The translations under genes were made by a program, and so were the position numbers. A stretch of DNA of 63,580 nucleotides from CAYVQE01 sp964633205. Lineage in GTDB: Bacteria > Myxococcota > B64-G9. The notes under the pieces were generated by a model. That model did no database searches, was not told the origin of the DNA, and saw only the letters and a program-made list of their open reading frames with translations. The DNA lies in contig CAZWFN010000017.1 in the NCBI GenBank assembly GCA_964633205.1, positions 1 through 63,580 on the forward strand, in the 5' to 3' direction. Within the stretch, counting starts at the first letter, position 1. Every line of letters starts with the position of its first letter. Below are positions 26,207 through 34,948 of the stretch, piece after piece.

Positions 26207-28360
26207 ATGGACCGAAGGCGACTGGTGATGGTCCTGCACGGCCATCAACCGTGGGGAACTCCCGAGGCCGACTTGGCCCGCGCCAGCGATCGCTGCTATG
26301 CACCGGTATTGGCGGCCATCGAGCGTCACCCGCACATCCACCTCGGCCTGCACTTCAGCGGCCTGGTCCTCGAGTGGCTCGAGGATCAGCGGCCGGATCT
26401 GTTCGACTCCATCGCCGCCCTGGCGGCCGCCGGCCAGGTGGAGTTGCTCGGCGGCGGCATGTACGAACCCGTTCTGGCGGCCCTGCCGGAGGGCGACGCC
26501 TGGGCCCAGCTCGAATTGATGAGCGACTGGTTGGCGGATCGCTTCGGTCGGCGGCCCACCGGGGCCTGGTTGGCCGAACGCGTCTGGGAACCGCAGCTGG
26601 CGGGTCTGCTGGCCCGCCAGGGCATCGCTCATACGCTGGTCGACGACCACTTGTTCCTGCGCGCCGGCTTGGCGCCGGCGGAGATCCCCGGCTGGTGGCA
26701 AACCGAACAGGCCGGCGACACGCTCGCCTTGTGGCCCATCGACCGCCGCCTGCGCTATGCCATCCCGTTCGACCCGGTGGAACGGGTCATTGGCGAGCTG
26801 CAACGCCGCCTGGCGGCCACGGCGACCAAGGTGCTGGTCTATGCCGACGACGTCGAGAAGCTCGGCCTGTGGCCCGGCACCGAGGCGCTGGTCGCAGCGG
26901 ACGGCTGGTGGGAGGGGTTTCTGGACGGATTGGCGGCCGCTGGCGACGGGTTGACCGTCTGCAGCCCGACCGAGGCCCTGGCGGCCATTCCCACCCGGGG
27001 GCGGATCTACCTTCCTGGCGGCTGCTATCCCGAGCTGGAGCACGGGTTGCTGACAGCGGCGGCCAGGCAGCGGGCGGATCGGTTGCGGCGGGCGGCGGCC
27101 GAAGTCGAGGCGGACCCGGCCACCGCGGCCTTGGGCCCGACGCCACCGTTCAAGTCCGCCCTGTTGCGCTGGCCCGAAGCCAACCGCCTCTACCAAAAGA
27201 TGCTGGTGGTCAGCGGCAAGCTCGAAGAAGCGCTCGAGGATGACGAGCCGTGGCAGGAAGCCCACGAAGAGGCCCGCTACGCCCTGTTCCGCGGTCAGTG
27301 CAACAACGCTTACTGGGCGGGGCTGTTCGGCGGTTTGATGCGCCCCGAACTGCGCTTCGCCACCTACCAGGCCCTGCTGCAAGCCGAGACCGTGCTCGAT
27401 CAGCGCAGCCAGGGCGACGAGGACTGGATCTCCTGCGACGAGGTGGATCTGGACGGCGACGGCTGCGACGAGGTCGTGCTCGAGCAGGCCCAGCTCAATG
27501 CGGTCTTTCGTCCGGGTGCCGGGGGCACCGTGATCGGACTCGACTTCCGACCGGCAGCCGTCAACTTGGTCGACGTGATGACCCGCCGGCCGGTCGCGGC
27601 CGACGCCATGGCCGACGAGTCGCAAGAGCGCACCCGGGACGATTCCGAGCCGCTGCGCCAGGCGGTGGTCGATCGGTTCGAGCGCGCCTGCCTGATGGAT
27701 CGATTCCCGGCACCGGCCACTACCCTGGAAGAGTTGCAGCAGGCGACCTACGAAGAGCAGGGCGATTTCCTGTGTTCGGCCTACGCGGTCGACCAGTTGG
27801 GCATCGACGAAGACGAGTACGACTTTCGGTTGCACTTGGTACGGCACGGCAGTCTGCAGCAGGGCGACCGCCGGCTTCCCTTGCGGCTCGAAAAACGGTT
27901 CCGCATCCCGGCCGACGAGGCCGCGCTCGAGGTCATCTACCGCCTGGGCAATCCCGGCCCGACGGCCCTCGATCTGCTGTTTTGCCCGGAGTTCAACCTC
28001 AGCCTGCCACCGAGCGCAGCGACCGGGCAACGCTATGAGTTCGAGGGCATTCTGGGCCCGGGGCCGCAGCTGCGCAGCAGCGGCGAGGTCCAGGAGACAG
28101 CCTGGTGCGCCCTGGTGGATGAATCCAACCGGCTGCGACTCGAACTGCGCTTCGAACCGGCCGCCGCCGTCTGGCGCTACCCGCTCGAAAGCCCATCGGG
28201 CAGCGGAGAGACGCTGGCGCTGCAGCACCAAGGAACTGCGGTGGCGCCCCACTGGGAGCTGACCGTGCCGGCCGGGGCCACCTGCACGCTGACCATCCGG
28301 TTGGCGATCGCGCGGCTGGACGCCGATGCCGTGATTCCGCTGCCGGCAGATGACGACTGA
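26207..28360 (+). CDS. Glycoside hydrolase family 57 4-alpha-glucanotransferase / alpha-amylase
   Basis: A 717-residue enzyme of the GH57 type. Conserved regions appear in order: LHGHQPWG (usual HxHQP) at 10-17, GGGMYEPVLA near 84-93, WLAERVWEP with the catalytic nucleophile E124, and YADDVEKLGLWPG with the acid/base D at ~214. The C-terminal ~350 residues are the beta-sandwich domains (DUF1925/DUF1926-like) seen in GH57 4-alpha-glucanotransferases and amylase A. These enzymes transfer or cleave alpha-1,4-glucan segments in glycogen or maltodextrin metabolism. Which activity dominates cannot be read. It sits immediately upstream of glycogen synthase, consistent with glycogen turnover in the cytoplasm. 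Confidence 0.9.
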   Translation: MDRRRLVMVLHGHQPWGTPEADLARASDRCYAPVLAAIERHPHIHLGLHFSGLVLEWLEDQRPDLFDSIAALAAAGQVELLGGGMYEPVLAALPEGDAWAQLELMSDWLADRFGRRPTGAWLAERVWEPQLAGLLARQGIAHTLVDDHLFLRAGLAPAEIPGWWQTEQAGDTLALWPIDRRLRYAIPFDPVERVIGELQRRLAATATKVLVYADDVEKLGLWPGTEALVAADGWWEGFLDGLAAAGDGLTVCSPTEALAAIPTRGRIYLPGGCYPELEHGLLTAAARQRADRLRRAAAEVEADPATAALGPTPPFKSALLRWPEANRLYQKMLVVSGKLEEALEDDEPWQEAHEEARYALFRGQCNNAYWAGLFGGLMRPELRFATYQALLQAETVLDQRSQGDEDWISCDEVDLDGDGCDEVVLEQAQLNAVFRPGAGGTVIGLDFRPAAVNLVDVMTRRPVAADAMADESQERTRDDSEPLRQAVVDRFERACLMDRFPAPATTLEELQQATYEEQGDFLCSAYAVDQLGIDEDEYDFRLHLVRHGSLQQGDRRLPLRLEKRFRIPADEAALEVIYRLGNPGPTALDLLFCPEFNLSLPPSAATGQRYEFEGILGPGPQLRSSGEVQETAWCALVDESNRLRLELRFEPAAAVWRYPLESPSGSGETLALQHQGTAVAPHWELTVPAGATCTLTIRLAIARLDADAVIPLPADDD

Positions 28361-28454
28361 GACCGCGGTCCGGATGAAAGCGACCACGCACCGGCACGGC
28401 TGAACCGGTGACGGACGAGCGGAACGACGAGGGTGGCCAGGGAGAACCGAGACG

Positions 28455-29909
28455 ATGCGCATCCTGTTCGCGAGCTCCGAGGTCTTGCCCTACTCCAAGT
28501 CGGGCGGCCTGGCCGACGTGGCCAGCGCCCTGCCGGCGGCCCTCGGCCGACTGGGGCACGAGATCGTCATCGTCACCCCGCGTTACGCCCAGATCGATGT
28601 GGCCACCTGGGATCTGCGCCGCCGCCGTTTCCGGCTCAACCCGCTGATCCACGGCAAGGCCGTCCAGGGGGGCTTGCTCGAGGCCATCAGCCCGGCGGGC
28701 GTTCCGGTCTGGTTCATCGATCAGCCGGGCTTTTTCGAACGGCCGGGACTCTACGGCGAGGGGGGCCGGGACTACCCGGACAACGATGAGCGCTTCGCCT
28801 TCTTCTGCCATGCCCTACTCGAGGCCTGCCGGGCGATGGGCTGGGCGCCCGACGTCATCCACCTCAACGACTGGCAAACCGGTCCGGTGGCGCCGCTGCT
28901 GCAGCACCAGTACCGCGATTGGCCCGAACTCAACGTCGCCGGCACCGTCTTCACCATCCACAACCTCGGCTACCAGGGCCTGTTCGCTCCCAACTCCATG
29001 ATGGCGCTGGGGCTAGATTGGCACCTGTTCACGCCGTCCACGCTCGAGTACTTCGGCAAGGTAAGTTACATCAAGGCCGGGCTGGTCTTCGCCGACAAGC
29101 TGACCACGGTCAGCCCGCACTACGCAGCCGAGATCCAGACCTCGGATTTCGGCTTCGGACTCGAAGGCCTGCTGCGCGACCGCAGCGCCGACCTGCACGG
29201 CATCCTCAACGGGGCCGACTACGACGCCTGGGATCCGAACCGCGATCCGCACATCGCCCAGCACTACACGGCCGGCGACCTGGCGGGCAAAGCCGCTTGC
29301 AAAACCGACCTGCAGAAGGCGCTGGGCTTGCCGCTCAACGGCGACACCGCCCTGATCGGCTGCACCTCTCGGCTTTCGGAGCAGAAGGGGATCGACCTGC
29401 TGGTCGAGGCCGCCGACGCGCTGCTGAAGCTCGACTGCCAGATCGTCATCCTGGGCGAAGGCGACCCGGTGCTGGAGCGCCGGCTGACCGCGCTGGCCGA
29501 GTCCGCGCCGCACCGGCTGGCGTTCACCCGGGGCTACGACGAAGCGCTGGCCCATCGGATCCAGGCCGGTGCCGACTTGTTCTTGGTGCCCTCGCGCTAC
29601 GAGCCGTGCGGATTGACCCAGATCTACGCCATGCGCTACGGGACGCTGCCCCTGGTGCGGGCGGTGGGCGGGCTCGACGACACGGTCGACGACGTGGATG
29701 CCGACGACGGGCTCGGGTTCAAGTTCACGCCGGCGACGGCTGAAGCCCTGCTGGAGACGGTGAAACGCGCCCTGGCCCACTACGCCGACCGGAGTCGCTG
29801 GACGCGGTTGATGAAGGCCGCCATGGGCTTGCGTTTCTCGTGGGATCTGCCCGCGCGTCGCTATTCGCATCTCTACCGCCAGGTGTGCGCTCTGCGCAAT
29901 CCGGAGTGA
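28455..29909 (+). CDS. glgA: Glycogen synthase (ADP-glucose, GT5)
   Basis: A 484-residue GT-B fold glycosyltransferase that adds glucose from ADP-glucose to the non-reducing ends of glycogen. The donor-binding KxGGL motif is at 15-19 (YSKSGGLADV). The retaining-GT C-terminal motif is present (PSRYEPCGLTQIYAMRYG, then VGGLDDTV). Length and N-terminus (MRILFASSEVLPYSKSGG) are typical of bacterial GlgA. It lies 94 bases after the GH57 gene and 20 bases before a DUF4388 gene, so the three probably form one transcription unit. glgC and glgB are not in the window. Confidence 0.95.
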   Translation: MRILFASSEVLPYSKSGGLADVASALPAALGRLGHEIVIVTPRYAQIDVATWDLRRRRFRLNPLIHGKAVQGGLLEAISPAGVPVWFIDQPGFFERPGLYGEGGRDYPDNDERFAFFCHALLEACRAMGWAPDVIHLNDWQTGPVAPLLQHQYRDWPELNVAGTVFTIHNLGYQGLFAPNSMMALGLDWHLFTPSTLEYFGKVSYIKAGLVFADKLTTVSPHYAAEIQTSDFGFGLEGLLRDRSADLHGILNGADYDAWDPNRDPHIAQHYTAGDLAGKAACKTDLQKALGLPLNGDTALIGCTSRLSEQKGIDLLVEAADALLKLDCQIVILGEGDPVLERRLTALAESAPHRLAFTRGYDEALAHRIQAGADLFLVPSRYEPCGLTQIYAMRYGTLPLVRAVGGLDDTVDDVDADDGLGFKFTPATAEALLETVKRALAHYADRSRWTRLMKAAMGLRFSWDLPARRYSHLYRQVCALRNPE

Positions 29910-29929
29910 CCACAGGGGGGCTTCAAACC

Positions 29930-31084
29930 ATGTCCTTGCACGGCACCATCGACACCATGTCGGTGGACGAGCTGGTCGGCTGGATCCGAACGCGACAGCA
30001 CTCGGGCATCCTGAAGTTCAAGCGCGGACAGCGGATCAAAACCCTCAACGTGGAAGCGGGCCGGGTGGCCAACGCGGCCTCCAACGATGCGCGCGAGTAC
30101 TTCGGCCAGTTCTTGATCAATTTCGGTCTGATCAGCGAGGACCAGCTGCAGAAAGCCTTCGAGACCCAGCAGGAGACCCGGGTGCTGCTCGGCCGGATCC
30201 TGGTGATGACCGGCTTGCTGACCGAAGAGCAGGTGCTGCAGATGCTCGAGCTGAAGATCCGCGAGACCGTGCTCGACATCTACCTGTGGCCGGACGGCGC
30301 CTTCGAGTTCCACGACGGGTTGTTGTCCGATGATCCGTCGGTGGTGCCGGTGGCGGTCGACCTCGAGCAGCTCAACGCCGAAGGCCTGCGCCGGCGGGCG
30401 CAGCACGCCGAAATCCGGCGGCTGATCCCTGACAACCGGTGCACCTTCAAGGCCTTGCCGAGCCAGCAAGCGAATCCCGATCCCGGCAGCTCTACCAGCG
30501 TCATCCTGGATCTGGCCAGCCAGGGCTACTCGGCGGCCGACATCATCCTGCGCTTCCACTCGGTCGACTTCCCGATCCTACACAGCCTCTGCGACCTGGT
30601 CAGCCGCGGCTATTTGCAGGTGGTGCCGGCCGCTGAAGACCGGCCGCCGTCGATGCCGGTCATCGAGGTCGAGCTCGACGACGTGGTCGAGCAAGAGCAG
30701 CCGGCCGGACCCGACGACATCCTGCTCGAGGCCGAGAGGGCCATGCGCGAGCGGGACCTCAAAAAAGCCGTGGCCATCCTCAAGCAGGGTCTGGTCGAGC
30801 ACCCCTACGATCCCGAGCTGAGCGACGCCCTGGAGACGGCTGAGAGCGGCCTGCTCGATCAGCTGCGCTCCGAGCTGCTGGCCACCGACCGCATTCCGAT
30901 GCTCGTCGATCCCGATACCGCCTTGCTGCAGCATGACTGGAGCCCGGCCCAGCGCTATCTCCTGTCGCGTATCGACGGTCGCCGCCACCTGCGCTCGATC
31001 ATCATGGTCTCACCGCTCAAAGAAGTCGAAGCCCTGCTGACCTTTCAGCAGCTCGAGAACGCCGGAGTGGTCTTCTTGCGGTAA
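29930..31084 (+). CDS. DUF4388 (PATAN) domain protein
   Basis: A 384-residue cytoplasmic protein. The N-terminus (MSLHGTIDTMSVDELVGWIR, then SGILKFKRG and LNVEAGRVANAAS) is a DUF4388/PATAN domain with a helical insertion (EYFGQFLINFGLISEDQL) and a closing YLWPDGAFEFHDG segment. The C-terminal half contains a short helical repeat (AERAMRERDLKKAVAILKQG) and a final winged-helix-like stretch. PATAN domains occur in myxobacterial and cyanobacterial signalling proteins and are thought to mediate protein contacts in two-component and gliding systems. I chose the ATG at 29930; the frame upstream overlaps glgA and is not conserved. A related domain is fused to the Hsp70 at 37580-39427. Confidence 0.85.
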   Translation: MSLHGTIDTMSVDELVGWIRTRQHSGILKFKRGQRIKTLNVEAGRVANAASNDAREYFGQFLINFGLISEDQLQKAFETQQETRVLLGRILVMTGLLTEEQVLQMLELKIRETVLDIYLWPDGAFEFHDGLLSDDPSVVPVAVDLEQLNAEGLRRRAQHAEIRRLIPDNRCTFKALPSQQANPDPGSSTSVILDLASQGYSAADIILRFHSVDFPILHSLCDLVSRGYLQVVPAAEDRPPSMPVIEVELDDVVEQEQPAGPDDILLEAERAMRERDLKKAVAILKQGLVEHPYDPELSDALETAESGLLDQLRSELLATDRIPMLVDPDTALLQHDWSPAQRYLLSRIDGRRHLRSIIMVSPLKEVEALLTFQQLENAGVVFLR

Positions 31085-31118
31085 CCGTCGACGGCCTGTT
31101 GCCGGCATGGTGCCGCGG

Positions 31119-32543
31119 TCAGTCTTGCTGCTCCAGCGCGGCGGCGATCATCCGCTCGAGCCGTTCGTAGCTGGTCGCTCCGGGAACGGGACGGCCGGCG
31201 ACGAACAGGTAAGGGCTGCCGCGCACCTCGAGTTGACGAGCGGCCCGCTGATTGGCCTCCAGCGCCGTCAGCCAGTCCGCCGGTCGCCGCAGGGCCCGGC
31301 GCAGCGGAGCGGTGTCCAGTCCGGCCTCGGTTGCCCGGTCCAGAAGCTGCTTCTCGTCGGCCGCCGGCCGCTGGCCCATCAGCCGGCCGGCCAACCGCCA
31401 CCAGCCCGGCCGGTCGGCCGCCGCCTGCAGCACCACCGCGGCGTTCAGCCAGGCTTCCCGGCCGCGGGGGTCGGGCAGCAGGCGCACGCCGATGCGCAGC
31501 CGATCGCCGAAGCGATGGTGCAGCCGCTGCAGCACCGGCAGCATGCGGGCGCAGAAGCTGCAAGTCAGCTGACTGAACATGACCAGCTCCACCGGGGCCG
31601 TGGCCGGGCCGAGGTGGGGCCCCGGGCCGATGTCGACCAGCAGGGTGCGCTGCTGCCGGCGCTGGCGTCGCTGGCGCGCCTGCTGCAAACGCTCGGGATG
31701 GCGGGGCTGGCGGATCTTGAACCAGGCGCTGCTGCGGCCGTCGCGGATCAGGGCTGCGTAGAGCGCATCGGCCGGAACGCCCGCGGCCAGCAGGCGCTCG
31801 GCCCGGTCCTGGGCGCGGTCCAGGATGGACTGCCAATCGAGTTGCGCCCCCGCGTGATCGCCCAGGACGATGCGCCGGCCGTTGACGAACAGGGCCGGGG
31901 GCCGGCGCACCCCCACCCGCGCGGCCAGCCGCCGATCGGCCGCCACCCGCCGCTTGCGTTGCGCATCGGCCAGCGCCCGCTCGACGGCGGCGGACTCCAA
32001 CCCGACCGCCCGGCCCACCTCCTGCAGCCGCTGGCGATCGATGGGCCCCGGCGCGTCGAGCAGGCGGCCGGCGAAGTCGGCGAAGCGCCCGCGATCCGCC
32101 GCCAGGGTGCCCACCAGCGCGGCCGCCAGCCCGGTATCGCCGGGCCGCACCAAGGGGGCGTGCTTGAAGGCCCAGCGCAGCCGCTGCGGCACCCGGCGGC
32201 GCAAGGACCGCAGCTGCGCGAACACGGACGCGGTGGCGGCGTCGCTCAGATCGCCGAACAGCACCGCGGTCACCGGCGCGTCGGCCGGACCGGCGGTCGG
32301 CGCATCGCCCAGCGGCACCTGGAACAGATCGGCCGCGGCCGCAGCCGGCCCGGCCGCCAGCCCGCCGGCGCCGGGCCGCAAGCCGGCCGCCGCCGAGCCG
32401 CCGGCATCCGCCTTTTCGACCCGCGGCTGCGCCCGCGCCGGCGGCGGCTCCGCGGAACCGCCGCTGTCGGAGCAGCGGCAACCGCCCGCCGCCACGGCCA
32501 GCACCAGCGCCAGACCCAGCACTCTGTGATCCAGCCGCAACAT
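31119..32543 (-). CDS. Lipoprotein with two DsbA-like thioredoxin-fold domains
   Basis: A 474-residue lipoprotein (LALVLAVAAGGC; the mature protein starts CRCSDSGG). Two DsbA/Thioredoxin_4-type domains follow. The second (~305-470) keeps the redox motif CSFC in ELVMFSQLTCSFCARMLPVL and a cis-Pro region (VRGSPYLFVAG). The first (~85-250) has the same fold cues (VTAVLFGDLSDAATASVFAQL; VGVRRPPALFVNGR) but no CxxC, so it cannot do thiol chemistry and may bind substrate or dimerise. Likely a periplasmic, membrane-tethered disulfide oxidoreductase or isomerase. The start codon lies 6 nt after a good -10 box (leaderless type). It converges with the DUF4388 gene and is divergent from a PilZ gene. Confidence 0.85.
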   Translation of the reverse strand: MLRLDHRVLGLALVLAVAAGGCRCSDSGGSAEPPPARAQPRVEKADAGGSAAAGLRPGAGGLAAGPAAAAADLFQVPLGDAPTAGPADAPVTAVLFGDLSDAATASVFAQLRSLRRRVPQRLRWAFKHAPLVRPGDTGLAAALVGTLAADRGRFADFAGRLLDAPGPIDRQRLQEVGRAVGLESAAVERALADAQRKRRVAADRRLAARVGVRRPPALFVNGRRIVLGDHAGAQLDWQSILDRAQDRAERLLAAGVPADALYAALIRDGRSSAWFKIRQPRHPERLQQARQRRQRRQQRTLLVDIGPGPHLGPATAPVELVMFSQLTCSFCARMLPVLQRLHHRFGDRLRIGVRLLPDPRGREAWLNAAVVLQAAADRPGWWRLAGRLMGQRPAADEKQLLDRATEAGLDTAPLRRALRRPADWLTALEANQRAARQLEVRGSPYLFVAGRPVPGATSYERLERMIAAALEQQD

Positions 32544-32549
32544 CACGCC

Positions 32550-32578
32550 TTCATACCAACGGCCGCCGGGGCCGTCAA
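32550..32578 (-). promoter_or_regulatory. Putative leaderless promoter of the double-thioredoxin lipoprotein
   Basis: TTGACG (32578-32573), 17-nt spacer, TATGAA (32555-32550) on the minus strand. The ATG at 32543 is 6 nt downstream, at the predicted transcription start. Confidence 0.6.
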
Positions 32579-32655
32579 TCGATGACCCGACATGCACCGG
32601 GTTGGCGCACCAGGCCTGAGTCGAGCGCGGCTGTGGAAGCGGGCTGTGGATTCGG

Positions 32656-32684
32656 TTGAGTCGGGGTCGGGGGCCTGGTAGACT
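32656..32684 (+). promoter_or_regulatory. Putative sigma70 promoter of a PilZ gene
   Basis: TTGAGT (32656-32661), 17-nt spacer, TAGACT (32679-32684), 24 nt upstream of the ATG at 32709. Confidence 0.6.
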
Positions 32685-32708
32685 GCGATCCATCCAGCGA
32701 GGCGTGAC

Positions 32709-33200
32709 ATGTCTTTTCGCTTGAAAAAACGCCGCCGGGCGCCGCGGGCGCCGCTGAATCGTCCGGTGCGGATCAAGATCGGCGAGCGCGAGCGCAACGG
32801 CCGCAGCATCGAGGTGGGCATCGGCGGGATGTCGCTGTGGCTCGAGCGGGCCCCGGAGAAGGGCCGCATGGTCACGCTGCACTTCAATCTGCCGGGCTCA
32901 CCGCAGCGCATCACCGCCATGGCCGAGGTAGCCTGGTCGCGGCCGGCGGTGGGGGGCGGCCGCAAGGGCCAGCTGGGCGTGCGCTTCGTGGCCCTGCCGC
33001 GGGACGAACGCGAGCGCATCCGCACCTACGTCACCCACCTGGCGCGGCACTACCGGGACCTGCACATCATGCTGGCGATGAACCGCTGGAAGCTGGATCG
33101 GGTCATGGAGCTGACCGAGGCGGCCCACATGCCACCCTACCGCGACATCAAGGAGCTCAAGGAGCGGGTCAAAAAAGCCATGGACGGCTTCAGGCTCTGA
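32709..33200 (+). CDS. PilZ domain protein with degenerate second motif
   Basis: A 163-residue protein. A very basic N-terminus (KKRRRAPRAPLNRPVRIKIG) supplies the arginine motif. The position of (D/N)xSxxG instead reads EVGIGG, so the Ser and Asp/Asn are missing and c-di-GMP binding may be lost or altered. The remaining strands follow the PilZ pattern (VTLHFNLPG, AMAEVAWSRP, GVRFVAL). The C-terminal ~60 residues are helical (VTHLARHYRDLHIMLAMNRW). A role as a PilZ-fold adaptor rather than a c-di-GMP receptor is possible. Its last 11 bases overlap the convergent PilZ gene. Confidence 0.8.
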   Translation: MSFRLKKRRRAPRAPLNRPVRIKIGERERNGRSIEVGIGGMSLWLERAPEKGRMVTLHFNLPGSPQRITAMAEVAWSRPAVGGGRKGQLGVRFVALPRDERERIRTYVTHLARHYRDLHIMLAMNRWKLDRVMELTEAAHMPPYRDIKELKERVKKAMDGFRL

Positions 33201-33684
33201 ACGGCCCGAGGCCCTTGTCCAGCCGATCGATCTCCCAGGCCACGATCAGATCGACCATCCGCTCCTGCTCGCCCCGAATACGCTTGCTGCGCCCGCCGCG
33301 GCTGTAATCCTCCACGAAGGTGCGAATCTCGGGAGCCAGGAAGTAGGTGGCCAGCGCCTGGCGCGCCTCGCCCTCGTATCCGGTGAACTCGATGGCGAAA
33401 CCACTGCGTCCGCCCTTCGGGCCGCGCTGCTCGCGCACCACTCGACCGATGGCCTCGATGGGCTCACTCAGCTCGTCGAGCTCGAAGGTCACCCGTAGCT
33501 CGGTGCCGAGCTTGACGAAGAACTCGCTCTCCAAGAAGATGCCGCCGATGCTGACGTCGGCCGACGGCAGATGGGCCTCGAAGGTGAGCCCTTGCTGGCC
33601 GGCAGCCGCGAGCTTGACCTTGACCCGGGTCGGTTTGCGCGGGTAGCGCCGGCGATCCTCTTCGCTCTTCTTCCGGTGGGGCAT
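33190..33684 (-). CDS. PilZ domain protein
   Basis: A 164-residue single-domain protein with a complete PilZ signature: RRRYPRKPTRVKVKL (RxxxR type) and DVSIGGIFLE, matching (D/N)xSxxG. The strands IEAIGRVVREQRGP and SGFAIEFTGY follow, then a helical tail. It should bind c-di-GMP. I chose the ATG at 33684 because GGAGAGG lies only four bases upstream; the frame extends open to 33789 but that part overlaps the end of the upstream gene. It converges with the other PilZ gene and overlaps it by 11 bp. It lies downstream of the PEGA and KOW genes on the same strand and may be co-transcribed with them. Confidence 0.88.
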   Translation of the reverse strand: MPHRKKSEEDRRRYPRKPTRVKVKLAAAGQQGLTFEAHLPSADVSIGGIFLESEFFVKLGTELRVTFELDELSEPIEAIGRVVREQRGPKGGRSGFAIEFTGYEGEARQALATYFLAPEIRTFVEDYSRGGRSKRIRGEQERMVDLIVAWEIDRLDKGLGPFRA

Positions 33685-33748
33685 GCGCCTCTCCTTGACA
33701 GTCTCGACTCCACCGCCCGCCACGCGGGCCATCGCGGTGTCGCGGTCG

Positions 33749-34912
33749 CTAGAACCGCAACCAAACCCGCGCCCCGGCGCCCGGACCACGACAGACCGGC
33801 AGCAAATGCGCCGCGGCCGCGGCCGGCGGGGCCTCGGCCGCGGTCGGACCAGCGGCGGCGTCCACGATCCACAACACCGCCGCGGTCAGCGCCGCCGCCC
33901 CGGCCACCCCCCAACCCACGTTGGCCGCCAGCGCGTAGCGTTCACCGCGATCGAAGATCACCCGGTGCTCACCGCTGAGATAGGGCTCCGCAGCCCCGGC
34001 CGCATCCTCGAGCTGCTGCTCGGCCTCCCAGGCGCGCCAGCCCAACACGCCAGCGGTGGCCGCCGCCAGCACGGCCAGGCCGGTGGTCGACCAGGCAGCC
34101 AACCGCAACCCCGAAGGGCGCGCCTCGCGCTGGACCGCCACCGAGGGTGGCGCGGCCGGTTCCGCCTGCCGGGACTCGCGTTCGTAGGTCAGCCCGGTCA
34201 GCACCGACTTGGCCAGATCGACCCGGATCCGCGTCAGCTGCTGGAAACGAACCGGCACGTCCTCGGAGAACTCCTGAAAGCCGGGCTTGTGGATGCGGAT
34301 GCGATGCAGGCCGGGCCGCAGGTCGGTCACCGGCCGGGCCAACGGGGTCTCGCCCACCAGCCGCCCGTCCACCTCGACCCGGGCGCCCGGGACCGGCAGC
34401 TCGATCTGCAAGGATCCGACCACCAGGGGCGGAGCCAGCAGCTTGTAGAGCGCTTGTCGGACCGCCCCGATCAGCACATCCTCGCGTCCGCTCAGCGCCT
34501 CGTTGATCCGACGCAGCTCCCGGCAAGCCGCCACATCGATCAGCTTCAGGTCGAAGGTGTAATCATCGCCCAGCGCCCCGATGACCCCGGTGGCCAGCCG
34601 CTCGACCCGCAGGGCCCGGCCGATGCGGCACAGGCAGGCGGTCTCGCCGGCGCAGGCGCTCAACTCGGGGTGCGCGATCAAGCGCTGCTCGGTGACGGCG
34701 CGCGGCTGCAGATCGAACCCGGTGATGCGGCCGGCCTCGGCCCGCAGCAGGCCCTCCAGACGGTCCGCGGTGGCGGCATCCAGGCCCAGCGGCTTCAGAC
34801 GCCAGATGGCCAACGCTCGGGCCTGCCGTTCGGCCCCGGCCGGTGTCGCTGCCGGAGCCGCGGCCGAGCCGGCGCCCAGGGCCCACGCCAGAATGAGAAC
34901 CGCAGCGCTCAA
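33749..34912 (-). CDS. Secreted/membrane PEGA-domain protein
   Basis: A 387-residue protein with an N-terminal signal peptide (TTG start, AAVLILAWALGAGSAAA). Residues ~30-165 are the domain often found before PEGA repeats in Myxococcota (ELSACAGETACLCRIGRAL; ATGVIGALGDDYTFDLKLID). One PEGA domain follows (SLQIELPVPGARVEVDGRLV; GLHRIRIHKPGFQEFSEDV). Two hydrophobic segments near 275-295 and 335-355 flank a short Glu-rich stretch. Function unknown; PEGA domains usually sit in the periplasm near S-layer or polysaccharide. GAGGGAGG six bases before the TTG supports this start. It lies 36 bases after the KOW gene and ~65 before the PilZ gene. Confidence 0.8.
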   Translation of the reverse strand: MSAAVLILAWALGAGSAAAPAATPAGAERQARALAIWRLKPLGLDAATADRLEGLLRAEAGRITGFDLQPRAVTEQRLIAHPELSACAGETACLCRIGRALRVERLATGVIGALGDDYTFDLKLIDVAACRELRRINEALSGREDVLIGAVRQALYKLLAPPLVVGSLQIELPVPGARVEVDGRLVGETPLARPVTDLRPGLHRIRIHKPGFQEFSEDVPVRFQQLTRIRVDLAKSVLTGLTYERESRQAEPAAPPSVAVQREARPSGLRLAAWSTTGLAVLAAATAGVLGWRAWEAEQQLEDAAGAAEPYLSGEHRVIFDRGERYALAANVGWGVAGAAALTAAVLWIVDAAAGPTAAEAPPAAAAAHLLPVCRGPGAGARVWLRF

Positions 34913-34948
34913 CCGATCCCTCCCTCGCCCGGCGGCCGGGGCCGCGCA

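Noticed and set aside
26057..28462. Long open frame on the minus strand opposite the GH57 gene (about 800 codons)
   Set aside because: A shadow of high-GC codon use; the plus-strand protein has all GH57 motifs and the antisense product has none.
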